NCBI GenBank assembly: GCA_043774925.1
Contig: JAYVSZ010000018.1
Coordinates: 1 to 64,000 of the forward strand
Source of the DNA: JAYVSZ01 sp043774925
GTDB taxonomy: Bacteria > Pseudomonadota > Gammaproteobacteria > Burkholderiales > Methylophilaceae
Reading direction: 5' to 3'
DNA: 64,000 bases
Positions within the stretch are counted from its first letter, which is position 1; each line of letters starts with the position of its first letter. A program made the position numbers and the translations under genes. Below are positions 33,044 to 42,270 of the stretch, one piece after another. The notes under the pieces were generated by a model. It was not told where the DNA came from and did no database searches. It was given only the letters and a program-made list of their open reading frames with translations.

Positions 33044-33080
33044 TAGTTATAGAGTTAGTATTTAATTTTAAGGAAAAGTT

Positions 33081-34367
33081 ATGAGCGCAATTGTAGATAT
33101 CATCGCCCGCGAAATTTTGGATTCACGCGGCAACCCGACTATTGAAGTGGACGTATTGCTGGAAAGTGGCGTCATTGGCCGCGCTGCTGTGCCTTCAGGC
33201 GCATCAACGGGCGCAAAAGAGGCGATGGAGCTGCGCGATGGCGATGCGAGCCGCTACGGCGGCAAAGGCGTGCTGACGGCGGTAGAAAACGTGAACACAG
33301 AAATTACCGAGGCGATTATCGGCTTGGACGCAGAAGAGCAAGCGTTTATCGACAAAACTTTAATCGAGCTCGATGGCACAGAAAATAAAGACCGCTTGGG
33401 TGCAAATGCGATTTTAGGCGTTTCTATGGCCTGCGCGCGTGCCGCGGCGGAGGAGAGCGGTTTGCCGCTGTACCGCTATTTAGGAGGCTCTGGCGCCATG
33501 CAATTGCCGGTGCCGATGATGAATATCATCAATGGCGGCGCACATGCAGATAATAGCGTGGACATGCAGGAATTTATGATTATTCCCGCAGGTTTACCCA
33601 GCTTTCGTGAGGCCTTGCGTTGCGGCGCGGAAATTTTTCATCAGCTGAAAAAAACGCTGCATAAAAACGGCTTGGCGACGACGGTGGGCGATGAAGGCGG
33701 CTTTGCACCAAATCTATCTTCCAACGAAGCCGCGCTTAAATTAATTATGGAATCGATTTCGGCGGCGGGCTACGAGCCAGGTAAAGACGTGTATTTGGGC
33801 TTAGATTGCGCCAGCACCGAATTTTACAAAGATGGAAAATACCATTTAGAATCAGAGGGTTTGGCGCTTACCTCAGCACAATTTAGCGATTACTTAGCGA
33901 CTTGGGTGGACAAATACCCCATTATTTCTATCGAAGATGGTATGAGCGAATTTGATTGGGATGGCTGGAAAATTCACACCGACCGCCTTGGTAAAACCAC
34001 GCAATTGGTGGGTGATGATTTGTTTGTGACCAACGCAAAAATTCTGCGCGAAGGCATTAAGCGCGGCGTGGCGAACTCATGCTTGATTAAAGTCAATCAA
34101 ATCGGCACACTTACTGAGACTTTTCAAACCATTGAAACCGCAAAACGTGCGGGCTACACGGCGGTCATTTCGCATCGCTCTGGCGAGACGGAAGACACTA
34201 CAATTGCCGATATTTCTGTGGCGACAAATGCGCTGCAAATCAAAACTGGCTCGCTATGCCGTAGTGAGCGCGTTGCAAAATATAATCAACTCTTAAGGAT
34301 AGAAGAAGAACTGGGTGATGCGACAAGCTACGCAGGGATGTCGGCGTTTTACCAGTTATTCAAATAA
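33081..34367 (+). CDS. eno: Enolase
   Basis: The 428-residue protein has the enolase signature: AREILDSRGNPTIEVDV near the N-terminus, SGASTGAKEAMELRDGD, the catalytic-loop GDEGGFAPN near residue 206, the metal site SIEDGMSEFDWDGW near 287, and the C-terminal LIKVNQIGTLTET and ISHRSGETEDTTIAD. It interconverts 2-phosphoglycerate and phosphoenolpyruvate. The ATG follows AAGGAAA. A repeat fills the gap to ftsB. Confidence 0.97.
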   Translation: MSAIVDIIAREILDSRGNPTIEVDVLLESGVIGRAAVPSGASTGAKEAMELRDGDASRYGGKGVLTAVENVNTEITEAIIGLDAEEQAFIDKTLIELDGTENKDRLGANAILGVSMACARAAAEESGLPLYRYLGGSGAMQLPVPMMNIINGGAHADNSVDMQEFMIIPAGLPSFREALRCGAEIFHQLKKTLHKNGLATTVGDEGGFAPNLSSNEAALKLIMESISAAGYEPGKDVYLGLDCASTEFYKDGKYHLESEGLALTSAQFSDYLATWVDKYPIISIEDGMSEFDWDGWKIHTDRLGKTTQLVGDDLFVTNAKILREGIKRGVANSCLIKVNQIGTLTETFQTIETAKRAGYTAVISHRSGETEDTTIADISVATNALQIKTGSLCRSERVAKYNQLLRIEEELGDATSYAGMSAFYQLFK

Positions 34368-34394
34368 TGCATGAATTAGCAAAACAATCAACTT

Positions 34395-34490
34395 GGGATG
34401 CAGTGCAAGGCGCGCGGCGCGCAGAAGCCGAAATCGTATGGGTTGATACATTAAGGTTGCGAGCACCGCGGCAACGCTGCAATGCACCCA
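34395..34490 (+). repeat. Single copy (R2) of the dispersed ~100-bp repeat
   Basis: The gap between eno and ftsB carries GGGATGCAGTGCAAGGCG, GAGCACCGCG and the final CACCCAAGG shared with copies at 23391-23486 and 59148-59395. Here it occurs singly, and its end supplies the AAGGA that serves as the ribosome site of ftsB. Confidence 0.7.
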
Positions 34491-34500
34491 AGGAATTGTT

Positions 34501-34866
34501 TTGAAAGCCTTAACGCTTATTTTTGTGGTCTTAATTGCCTTGCTGCAATATCCGCTGTGGCTGGGCAAGGGCAGTTGGTTGCGCGTGTGGAACGTGAACC
34601 AGCAAATTGCCGAGCAAAAAGCCAAAAATGATGCCGCCAAGCAACGCAATGAAACCTTGGGAGCTGAGGTGCGCGATTTAAAACAAGGCAATGCCGCGAT
34701 TGAAGAGCGCGCCCGCAGTGAGCTGGGCATGATTAAACAAGATGAAGTGTTTTATCAAGTGATTGACCAGCCGATTGTTATTCAACCCAGTGTCATTCAA
34801 CCAAGCCCAGCGGCAACCATGCCCGCAAAACAACAAGAACAAACCAAGGTGAAAGGTAAAGAATAG
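34501..34866 (+). CDS. ftsB: Cell division protein FtsB
   Basis: The 121-residue protein has one membrane segment (residues 3-17, LTLIFVVLIALLQYPLW) and a coiled coil (about 28-70) ending in ERARSELGMIKQDEVFYQV, the FtsB family signature. FtsB joins FtsL and FtsQ at the division site. The frame starts with TTG at 34501, supported by AAGGA about 9 bases upstream. The C-terminal tail beyond residue 90 is low-complexity (Pro/Gln-rich) and longer than in E. coli FtsB. Confidence 0.88.
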   Translation: MKALTLIFVVLIALLQYPLWLGKGSWLRVWNVNQQIAEQKAKNDAAKQRNETLGAEVRDLKQGNAAIEERARSELGMIKQDEVFYQVIDQPIVIQPSVIQPSPAATMPAKQQEQTKVKGKE

Positions 34867-34878
34867 TTTTTAACTACA

Positions 34879-36348
34879 ATGAAAAAATACAAGCTCATTT
34901 ATTTGCTTTCAGCTATCTTAATCATTGGCTTTTTTGCGAACAGTCTCCTCAGTTTTTTCGCCTCCCAATCATCCATTCATCGCGCGGTGGTTGATTATGA
35001 GTTGCCGCTTAGCGCTGATAAGATTTACGCTGAAATGCAAAATGAATTAATCCAGCCAGTGACGGCATCCAAAATGATGGCGACCGATGGCTTTCTGCGC
35101 GATTGGGTCATTGCGGGCGAGCGCGATGAAGCAAAGATAATTCGTTATTTGCACGAGATACAAGTCAGTAACAAAACGTTTGTGAGCTATTTTGTCTCAA
35201 ATAAAACGCACAAATATTATTACAGCGATGGTAAAACGAGAACTGTTTCGGAAACGGATCCTCAGGATGCGTGGTATCCGCGCTTTCGTGCAAGCGGTCA
35301 AGATTATGTGCTAAATTTGGATACTGACAAAGCCACGCCAAATGTTTATGTCATCTATGTAGACCATAAAATGGTGGACGATTCTGGTAATTTTATTGGC
35401 CTTGCAGGCAGCGGCATTGCTTTGAGTTACTTAACGGGCATGATTGAGAGCTACCAAGCGCGCTACAAGCACAACATTTATTTTGTGGATACGAATGGCG
35501 TGATTATGCTTTCGGATAACAAAACCAAGCATATTGGCGACAATATCAAGCGAATATTTGGCGATAAAACCTATAAACACATCATGTTGCAAGAAGCCCA
35601 GTCTGGACAGGCTTCTCATAATGATGACTATGCGTACCAACATAACAACACAAATATTTTGCTGAATATGCGCTATATACCTGAATTAAAATGGTATTTG
35701 GTGGTAGAGAAAGACGAAGCCGACATATTGGAACTTAATGAAAACAGAAAAGCTTTATTGGTTAACTTAGCCTTAAGCGTATTCATTACAACGATTGCTT
35801 TATTGCTAGCGTGGTCGGCGATTAAGCGCTATCAAACGCAGATTGAGCAGTTGGCAACAACTGACAGTTTAACTGGGTTGCCCAACAGGGCAGCTTTTGA
35901 TGTGGTTATTGCGGGCATGCTAAATGACAGCCAGCGCAATCAAAAACCGCTTTCAATCATGCTATTCGATTTAGATTATTTTAAGAAAATTAACGACACT
36001 TACGGCCACAACGCGGGCGATTTGGTGCTACAAGAAGTGGCGAATAATTTATCACTACACATGCGCAAAGCCGATTTTTTCTGCCGCTGGGGCGGTGAAG
36101 AATTTTTAGTGTTGCTCAAAGATTGCGATATCGCCAATGCTGCGCGCATTGCTGAAAATTTTCGCAATTCTTTGACGCAAATTACCGTGCATTACAACAC
36201 GCATCAAATTGCGCTCACCAGCAGTTTTGGCGTGGCCACTTTGCAAAAAGACGAGGATATTGAACATTTAATTTCGCGCGCTGATATGAGTTTATATCAA
36301 GCTAAAAATCTGGGCAGAAATCGCGTTGCAGTAAGCAAAATCACTTAA
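34879..36348 (+). CDS. Membrane diguanylate cyclase with periplasmic sensor domain
   Basis: Two membrane segments (about 5-27 and 293-315) bracket a roughly 265-residue periplasmic region that looks like a dCache-type sensor. The C-terminal GGDEF domain (about 325-488) has the active-site RWGGEEFLVLLKD, so it should make cyclic di-GMP. An RKAD motif five residues before GGEEF is the RxxD inhibition site, so product inhibition is expected. No EAL domain is present. It follows ftsB by 12 bases and may share its transcript. Confidence 0.9.
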   Translation: MKKYKLIYLLSAILIIGFFANSLLSFFASQSSIHRAVVDYELPLSADKIYAEMQNELIQPVTASKMMATDGFLRDWVIAGERDEAKIIRYLHEIQVSNKTFVSYFVSNKTHKYYYSDGKTRTVSETDPQDAWYPRFRASGQDYVLNLDTDKATPNVYVIYVDHKMVDDSGNFIGLAGSGIALSYLTGMIESYQARYKHNIYFVDTNGVIMLSDNKTKHIGDNIKRIFGDKTYKHIMLQEAQSGQASHNDDYAYQHNNTNILLNMRYIPELKWYLVVEKDEADILELNENRKALLVNLALSVFITTIALLLAWSAIKRYQTQIEQLATTDSLTGLPNRAAFDVVIAGMLNDSQRNQKPLSIMLFDLDYFKKINDTYGHNAGDLVLQEVANNLSLHMRKADFFCRWGGEEFLVLLKDCDIANAARIAENFRNSLTQITVHYNTHQIALTSSFGVATLQKDEDIEHLISRADMSLYQAKNLGRNRVAVSKIT

Positions 36349-36358
36349 AATCGTCACC

Positions 36359-36424
36359 ATGTCACCATGTCACCATGTCACAGTCGCTGCCCTGAGAGCC
36401 AATATCTACGCGGCTTCCAGAGGC
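36359..36424. repeat. GTCACCAT tandem repeat and AATATC-loop hairpin (copy S1)
   Basis: GTCACCAT is repeated three times and partly a fourth (ending about 36381). It is followed by a hairpin, CCTGAGAGCC with loop AATATCTACGC and GGCTTCCAGAGG (36391-36423), one of three related hairpins in this window. It lies between convergent genes and could end transcription from either side. Confidence 0.6.
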
Positions 36425-36462
36425 ATGAAATTCTCTCGAGGATTTTTAACCTAGATTTACCT

Positions 36463-37398
36463 CTAATTTTCGAGCGAATACGGCATCGCTTTAATCGCTA
36501 ATTTTACACCTTGCCAAAACACATCGCCAGCCTCGATTGCTTCCAATCGAATTTCCGCAAGCGCATCGAATCCACCAGCAAAACTTGGCGCTACGCGCAC
36601 AATTTGACCAACTTCGTTTTGTGCGCCATCCAATACTTTGTCGCCTTCAACGGGTGTGATTTTACTGTTGATGCTGGCTAAAAATGTGCGGCGTTTTACC
36701 GTGCCTAAATAGTGCGTTCTGGCAACAATTTCTTGACCAGTGTAACAACCTTTTTTAAAGTTGATGCCGTTTAAAATATCCAAATTAAGCATTTGTGGCA
36801 CAAATTTCTCTTGCGTTTTTGGCGTTATATCTGGAATGCCCGCTTGAATCTCCAGCCAATCCCAGCAAGATTTTTCAACGAGTTTGCAATAGGTTTTAAG
36901 CGCATCCAAAATCATGGGTGCATTGGCTTGATTGGTAAAAATTTCAAAGCGCTGGTTTTCCCCAATCGCAGGCAATTTCAAAATCGTGGCGTGTTCCAAA
37001 GTCACCAATTCGTAATCTTGCGTCGGAATAGTGGCATGGCTGCGAGCCAATAGGGATGAGGCTTCTGGGCCATTAATGCCAATCTTTGTAATTTCATCCG
37101 AAACGTTTTTAATCTCCACTTTGCTGCGCATCACGTACATTTTTAGACGCTTCAAAATCGGCTCGAGTAGCTCGCGATTAAACTGCAAATGAATATGATC
37201 AGCATGCACAAAAGCCAAGAACAGCGCCAACATACGGCCTTTTGGCGTGCAGTAGGCGCTATAGTGTGCGTTGTTGCCAATCAACAGGTTCACATCGTTT
37301 GTTACTTGACCTTGTAGAAAAGCCACCGCATCGGCGCCGCTGATTTCCAGCAAACCTAGATGCGATAAGTCGCAGATTATGTTATCTTGATTACTCAT
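36463..37398 (-). CDS. ygfZ: Folate-binding protein YgfZ
   Basis: From ATG 37398 this is 311 residues. The family motif KKGCYTGQEIVARTHYLG (with the conserved Cys) lies near residue 215, and the fold resembles the glycine-cleavage T protein. YgfZ supports the repair or assembly of certain iron-sulfur enzymes such as MiaB and uses folate. The ATG start fits the family N-terminus (CDLSHLGLLEISG); a longer frame from 37497 overlaps the divergent ygfX-like gene and is rejected. Confidence 0.9.
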   Translation of the reverse strand: MSNQDNIICDLSHLGLLEISGADAVAFLQGQVTNDVNLLIGNNAHYSAYCTPKGRMLALFLAFVHADHIHLQFNRELLEPILKRLKMYVMRSKVEIKNVSDEITKIGINGPEASSLLARSHATIPTQDYELVTLEHATILKLPAIGENQRFEIFTNQANAPMILDALKTYCKLVEKSCWDWLEIQAGIPDITPKTQEKFVPQMLNLDILNGINFKKGCYTGQEIVARTHYLGTVKRRTFLASINSKITPVEGDKVLDGAQNEVGQIVRVAPSFAGGFDALAEIRLEAIEAGDVFWQGVKLAIKAMPYSLEN

Positions 37399-37415
37399 TT
37401 TTATGATTGCCTTTA

Positions 37416-37880
37416 ATGAAGCCACGGTTGATGCAGGCTGTTTCGATTGAACTTCAGCCTTCCATGCTGTTATTGGGCTTGCTGTGCGCAATTTCAATGG
37501 CGTGTTGCGCTATTTTAGCGCAGTTGCCGCTTGCGTTTGCCATTAAATGCGGCTTGATTGCACTTGTCATTATTTCAAGCACTTATTTCGCCATGCGTGA
37601 CGCACTATTGCGTTTGCCAAATTCGTGGAAAAAGGTTGAAGTCAGCGCCCAAGGCGCACTCAAGCTGACGAATAACAAAGGACAAATATTTGAGCCAACA
37701 TTGGCCGCGAGCAGCTTGATTCATCGCATAGTGACGATTTTAAATGTTGAACGAAGCGGTTTAAACTGGCGCTTGCCGCCTGTTATTTTATTTACTAACC
37801 AAGAAAACCATGAAGCGCTGCGCAAGCTACGCGTGTGGCTACGCTGGTGGAAGCATCAGGAGGACTTGAGTGCAGCTTGA
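37416..37880 (+). CDS. YgfX-like inner-membrane protein
   Basis: The 154-residue protein (from ATG 37416; a TTG at 37407 and ATG 37431 are alternatives) has two close membrane segments (LLLGLLCAISMACCAILAQ, FAIKCGLIALVIISSTYFAM) and a soluble C-terminus with RHVLRVWLRWW-like basic and aromatic residues. This is the shape of YgfX (CptA), which in E. coli lies beside ygfZ and sdhE; here it is divergent from ygfZ and no sdhE is present. Its last 25 bases overlap the convergent mxaL gene. Confidence 0.65.
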   Translation: MKPRLMQAVSIELQPSMLLLGLLCAISMACCAILAQLPLAFAIKCGLIALVIISSTYFAMRDALLRLPNSWKKVEVSAQGALKLTNNKGQIFEPTLAASSLIHRIVTILNVERSGLNWRLPPVILFTNQENHEALRKLRVWLRWWKHQEDLSAA

Positions 37881-38860
37881 CGCGCTCTGCGTGCTTTAAA
37901 ACGCTCAAAAATTGCGACAAGTTCTTTGCGTGGATGTTTGGGTAAATAAGCCGCTAAAAACAACAAGCCCGCTAATGAAGCGATAATCCATTTTAGCTCA
38001 AACGCCGCTTTTTCGCGCCTTGCAGGCGGCTGTTTTTTCATTGCTGCTAAAATATTCTGCAAGCTATCGCCATTCACATAATGTCCGCTTACCTCGCTAG
38101 AGAGTGACTGCAAATACTTTTCATCTACCTTAGACATATAACGGTCGCTGACATCATTAGCAATCTCATCGTTACGCGCGCCGATATTGTCTTGCGAAAT
38201 TTGTGCCACCCCAGGTTGCATGGCAAAGCTTTCATTCGCCCAGTAGCCGATGATTTGATTGTGTTCATCAAGTTTGGGAATCGCCGTGCCTTTGTCGCTG
38301 CCAATACCAACGATAAGCCAGTCTTTACCGCCCTGAAATCCGGTTAAATCTCTTGTATTAAAAATGTGCAATTTCGGCGTTTCTTCGCCATCAGTCATAT
38401 AAACCACTTGCGCCGCCTCGGGAAAGCTGCGGATGAGCTTGGCCAGTGTGACCATGCTTTCGCGAATGCGACTATTGCCAGACCAGCCCATGCGCCAATC
38501 TAAATGGTTGATGCTGTCGTCAATGGCGTTAAAGTTTTCACACACCTCAATTGGCGTGTAAAGCGCGGCTACGCTAACACCAACAAATAGGGCGATGCTG
38601 ACTTGCGTGCCGCAAGGCATTTCGCCTACTATGCGGTGCATCAAATATTGTTCGTATTCCATGCGGCTGACGGTTTTTCCGCCAATGCTCATATCTTTCA
38701 CGTTCATACTTTGCGAGATATCGGCGACCAACAAGTAACTGTAAACGTCGCGCTTAACGGGCACTGTCGGCTTAAATAAAGCAATCATTAGCAAAGCAAG
38801 CGCAGCCGCGAGTAAGCTAATGTCGCGGCGGTGACGCAGGTAATTAAATAGTTTTTTCAT
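37856..38860 (-). CDS. mxaL: MxaL-like VWA-domain protein
   Basis: The 334-residue protein has a membrane segment at 12-30, a von Willebrand A domain with the metal site VADISQSMN (DxSxS) near residue 48, and a second membrane segment near 295-312. It is the last gene of mxaRSACKL. In Methylobacterium-type systems MxaL with MxaA, C, K helps calcium enter the PQQ methanol dehydrogenase. Its 3' end overlaps the convergent ygfX-like gene. Confidence 0.85.
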   Translation of the reverse strand: MKKLFNYLRHRRDISLLAAALALLMIALFKPTVPVKRDVYSYLLVADISQSMNVKDMSIGGKTVSRMEYEQYLMHRIVGEMPCGTQVSIALFVGVSVAALYTPIEVCENFNAIDDSINHLDWRMGWSGNSRIRESMVTLAKLIRSFPEAAQVVYMTDGEETPKLHIFNTRDLTGFQGGKDWLIVGIGSDKGTAIPKLDEHNQIIGYWANESFAMQPGVAQISQDNIGARNDEIANDVSDRYMSKVDEKYLQSLSSEVSGHYVNGDSLQNILAAMKKQPPARREKAAFELKWIIASLAGLLFLAAYLPKHPRKELVAIFERFKARRARQAALKSS

Positions 38861-38877
38861 TAGGGCAGCGCTTTCAA

Positions 38878-39426
38878 TTAAGGCAGGCCTACTGGAATGC
38901 TGCCCATAATCAAGCCGGGCGTGTCAGATTCGCCCACGCCTGGCGTTGGGTTGCCGGGCAACATGCCCATCACGCGGTCTAAATTGTGGCGCGCATCCCA
39001 GTGCTTATTTTCGATTTTTAGCGATGAAACATACGCCAATTTAGCTTGTCGCACTAAGTATTCGGCCTCGTCGCGCACCGTCATATTCACGCCGTTAATC
39101 GCCAAGCCGCGCAGAAAGAAAATATTACCAACGTTGTATTGCACCGCAGATTTTTGTGTTGCATTGCCTTTTGGCAGCATTTGCGTAAATAGCAAAGTGG
39201 CTTCTTTGAAACGCTCTTTTTTTGCCAAATAAAGCGCCGTATTAAATTTGGCTTCAAAGCTATCTTGGTCTGTCGATGGCGTTTTACCTGTGTTTGCCGC
39301 TAGATTGAATGCGTCGATTTGATGGATGCGCTTGTAGGTGTAAATGCTACCAAGTAGGCAAGCTAGGCTGAGCAACACCAAAAACCAAGTGAGTTTTTTT
39401 ATCGTAAGTAAGGAGTTTAGTGCCAT
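38878..39426 (-). CDS. mxaK: MxaK-like protein
   Basis: From ATG 39426 this is 182 residues: one membrane segment (about 14-30, WFLVLLSLACLLGSIY) and a soluble periplasmic part with TPR-like helices (ALYLAKKERFKEATLLFTQML, YNVGNIFFLRGLA). It overlaps mxaC by 10 bases. The family is identified by position between mxaC and mxaL and by this layout; sequence conservation alone is weak. Confidence 0.8.
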   Translation of the reverse strand: MALNSLLTIKKLTWFLVLLSLACLLGSIYTYKRIHQIDAFNLAANTGKTPSTDQDSFEAKFNTALYLAKKERFKEATLLFTQMLPKGNATQKSAVQYNVGNIFFLRGLAINGVNMTVRDEAEYLVRQAKLAYVSSLKIENKHWDARHNLDRVMGMLPGNPTPGVGESDTPGLIMGSIPVGLP

Positions 39427-40394
39427 GTTTTTACCTCTAAATATTTTACGCCTAGCAACAGTGAAATCATGATGGCGGCAATCAAAAAGCATAAGTTAGA
39501 AAAGTCTTTGCCAGGAATTTTTTCCATGTATTTAATTGGCTTCTTTTCTTTACGATTAATATCATTAATCGCCAATTGCAAAGTCTTTGGATCCTCTGCC
39601 TCGTAGGCGTTAAATGGTGTTTTCATGGTTTTAAAAAACTCGTACAACTCTATTTCTGGCGGTAGCGGCTGATTTTCTTGCGGTTTATAATCTTTGTTAA
39701 AAATGCTCAAACCACCTGGCTGACGTAGCACAATCCAATATAAACCAATGTGCATGCGGTCGAACCAATCACGAATTTTTTGCTCAGTATTGGCATCAAT
39801 GCGGCCTGCACCATCGGAAAGTAAAATTACCGCGCGCGAGCCAGAATCTGGCATTTTGTCAAACAAGCCAGCACCAGATGTTAAGCCGCTACCAATGTTG
39901 GTTTGAAACAGCGCATTGCCAGCAGTGGCGCGCACTGCCGCTAAAATAGCCTCTTTATTTTCAGTAAGCGGCAGCACGTGCATGGCGGAATTACTAAAGG
40001 TAATCATACCCATCATGTCGTGGTCGCGCGATTGTACAAATTCGGTAATTAAGCGGGCAGCAGCGGCAGATTTTGTTTCGCCTACTTTGCCATCGCTGCC
40101 ACCAGAAAATGGGTCGTCCATACTCGCGCTTCTGTCTAGCACTAAGCCAATTTGCGCGCCTGCGCCGATTTTTTCGATTTCCTGCTCGTTGCTATGTGGT
40201 GCGGCCAAGCCTAAAACAATAAAGCTTAGAATAAGCACAGCCAACACCTTCAAAATCAGCCCAATCAGGTCAGAAAGTGGATCTGCCGGCAACATATCCA
40301 ACCACGAGTAGTTTTTGCTGTGTGCGCGCTGAAACACCAGTGGCAAAGCCGCAAGCGGTAGCAACCATAATAACCAAGGGTAAGAAAACGCCAT
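39417..40394 (-). CDS. mxaC: MxaC-like VWA-domain membrane protein
   Basis: The 325-residue protein begins with two membrane segments (about 5-18 and 44-67), has a von Willebrand A domain with LVLDRSASMDD near residue 88, and ends in a last membrane segment (LCFLIAAIMISLLLGVKYL). It resembles BatA-type proteins, which act with MoxR AAA proteins. It sits between mxaA (2-base gap) and mxaK. Confidence 0.87.
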   Translation of the reverse strand: MAFSYPWLLWLLPLAALPLVFQRAHSKNYSWLDMLPADPLSDLIGLILKVLAVLILSFIVLGLAAPHSNEQEIEKIGAGAQIGLVLDRSASMDDPFSGGSDGKVGETKSAAAARLITEFVQSRDHDMMGMITFSNSAMHVLPLTENKEAILAAVRATAGNALFQTNIGSGLTSGAGLFDKMPDSGSRAVILLSDGAGRIDANTEQKIRDWFDRMHIGLYWIVLRQPGGLSIFNKDYKPQENQPLPPEIELYEFFKTMKTPFNAYEAEDPKTLQLAINDINRKEKKPIKYMEKIPGKDFSNLCFLIAAIMISLLLGVKYLEVKTWH

Positions 40395-40396
40395 GC

Positions 40397-41389
40397 TTAT
40401 GCCTTGGGGTGTGTGGTTAAAGTATCAGGCACAAGGCCTCGTTCGCAATCGCGGCAGCGGCGGCAGAAGCGCGCCAGCCATTGAATCGGTTCATTGCCTG
40501 CTTCGTGCTTGGCATTTGCTTCAAAAAATACGTGGCGCGACAAAGCAAAAAATTGATTTATTTCATTTTCGATTGGTTTGAAGCTTGGCTTGTTCTGCAA
40601 AAATGCGTCAAGATTACTGGTGAACAAACTACTGCCAGCGGTCGCGTTCAATGATTCATGTAGCTTGCTCACGGCGGTTTGTAAGCCCGTTTGGTCATTG
40701 GGTAATTTACGAATCGCTCTGAAAGCCTTGGCAAAAGGTCCGCCCATACGTGGCAACCAAGCATGTTGCCCCAGCATGTACAATAAGCCGAGCAAGCTTA
40801 AACCTAGCACAGTAAGCAATATTTTTAAACGCTTTTTCTCACGGCTAGCATCCAGCAACATTGGGCCGCGGAAGCCGTCCATATCGTCTTCTACTTTGAC
40901 TTGGCCAAAAATAGAAAGCGGCGAAATCACAAATTCGTAGCTCGGAATACGAAACTTCACCACTTCTTTGCCCTTAGATTCCGTGTTAATCAAACGAATG
41001 TATTCAGTCGGCAATGCGCCAGGCTTTGCTACTACGCTGCTGGTAAATACTTGATAACTCAAGGAAAGATTGTGTGTAACTTGGATTTTCTCATCTTTTT
41101 CAGTATGTTTTAAGTCGCTTAAGTCGATGCCAAGCGGCTGACCTTTATATTTTTTCTCGTAGCCGATAATTGGCAAAGACTCTAGCACAAGCTTGTACGG
41201 TTTTTTGATAGTGACAGTGACTTGACGTGTGAGCACGTCACCTATGGTGTAACCCGTTTTGTGGTCTGGTTCTTGTATTTGCAGCGTCACCACACCCTCT
41301 TTTACATCCGGGAAAGGTTGGCTGTCAAGCGCATAAACATTGGCTGTGCAGGCAATGAGTAAAAGTAAAATTTGAATAAATTTGGTCAT
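40397..41389 (-). CDS. mxaA: MxaA-like protein
   Basis: The 330-residue protein has a signal peptide (cleavage likely after TANVYA, near residue 20), a periplasmic beta-rich region (to about 190), one membrane segment (ILLTVLGLSLLGLLYMLG), and a cytoplasmic tail. MxaA is linked to calcium insertion into methanol dehydrogenase. It follows mxaS by 3 bases. Confidence 0.85.
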   Translation of the reverse strand: MTKFIQILLLLIACTANVYALDSQPFPDVKEGVVTLQIQEPDHKTGYTIGDVLTRQVTVTIKKPYKLVLESLPIIGYEKKYKGQPLGIDLSDLKHTEKDEKIQVTHNLSLSYQVFTSSVVAKPGALPTEYIRLINTESKGKEVVKFRIPSYEFVISPLSIFGQVKVEDDMDGFRGPMLLDASREKKRLKILLTVLGLSLLGLLYMLGQHAWLPRMGGPFAKAFRAIRKLPNDQTGLQTAVSKLHESLNATAGSSLFTSNLDAFLQNKPSFKPIENEINQFFALSRHVFFEANAKHEAGNEPIQWLARFCRRCRDCERGLVPDTLTTHPKA

Positions 41390-41392
41390 ATT

Positions 41393-42259
41393 TTAAGCTG
41401 CAACAAATTGGTGAAAATAGTCGGTAAAAACGTCAGCATCGTAAGCGCCTTCAACGTAAATGGGCGGCATATCAAACTGCATAAAAAGCTTGTAAATGGC
41501 TTCGCGACGGGCTTCAAACGCAGCAACAATCCGCTCACGATATTCTTTGCGCAAAAACAATGTACGCTTAGCACCAGTTTCTGGGTCGGTCACCGCACTA
41601 ATGCCAAATTCTGGCAAGCTTGTGTATTCGTCCGCATCCCACAGCACCACAGGCACAATGTGGTGACGCAGCAAATTAGCCAAAGAGGCTTCTAGCTGCT
41701 CAAGTGGCATGTGAAAGTCAGAGATAAGAAATATCAGCGAGCGTTCGCGCGGTAAGTAGCGCCAAATATCGCCAATACCCGCGCCAGTGGTGGCGCCTGG
41801 GTGAAATTCTTTTAAGTTTTCCGCCATCTCAATAGCGCGATGTGGCTTGAATGAAGCGGTGCTAATCCAATCTTCGCGTACCACATCATCAAAGCCAATA
41901 AAGCCAAATGGGTCGGCGTTACGGCTGACCGATTGCGCAATGGATTCAACAATGTCTGCTGCTTTACGGATTTTACGTTCTTTGCTGCCAAAATTCATGC
42001 TGCCAGATAAATCACAAATCGCGAATACTGGCGTTGCACTTTTTTGGTTGAACAGGCGCACATAGACTTGCTCCATCGGATCGCGAATGGTTTGCCGCAA
42101 ATCAATACGACGCGGATCTGGGTAAGAAAGCAGGGTGGTGTGCCCGATAAATTCCATACCCATGCCGCGCTGCGTGCTAGCGTGGCGGCCAGGATGGCGG
42201 CCGCGGTTGCGCCAACCGATGTGGTAGCTAAACTGTTTAATGTAGGTAGGCTCGCTCAT
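41393..42259 (-). CDS. mxaS: MxaS-like DUF58 protein
   Basis: The 288-residue protein has the DUF58 start (YHIGWRNRGRHPGRHAS) and a VWA-type core with metal site AICDLSGSMNFG near residue 83. No membrane segment is seen. DUF58 proteins partner MoxR AAA proteins in maturation modules. It follows mxaR by 11 bases. Confidence 0.87.
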   Translation of the reverse strand: MSEPTYIKQFSYHIGWRNRGRHPGRHASTQRGMGMEFIGHTTLLSYPDPRRIDLRQTIRDPMEQVYVRLFNQKSATPVFAICDLSGSMNFGSKERKIRKAADIVESIAQSVSRNADPFGFIGFDDVVREDWISTASFKPHRAIEMAENLKEFHPGATTGAGIGDIWRYLPRERSLIFLISDFHMPLEQLEASLANLLRHHIVPVVLWDADEYTSLPEFGISAVTDPETGAKRTLFLRKEYRERIVAAFEARREAIYKLFMQFDMPPIYVEGAYDADVFTDYFHQFVAA

Positions 42260-42270
42260 GCCGCTTGCAA

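Noticed and set aside
36359..36384. CRISPR array
   Set aside because: Eight-base units directly adjoin each other without spacers; no cas genes are in the window.
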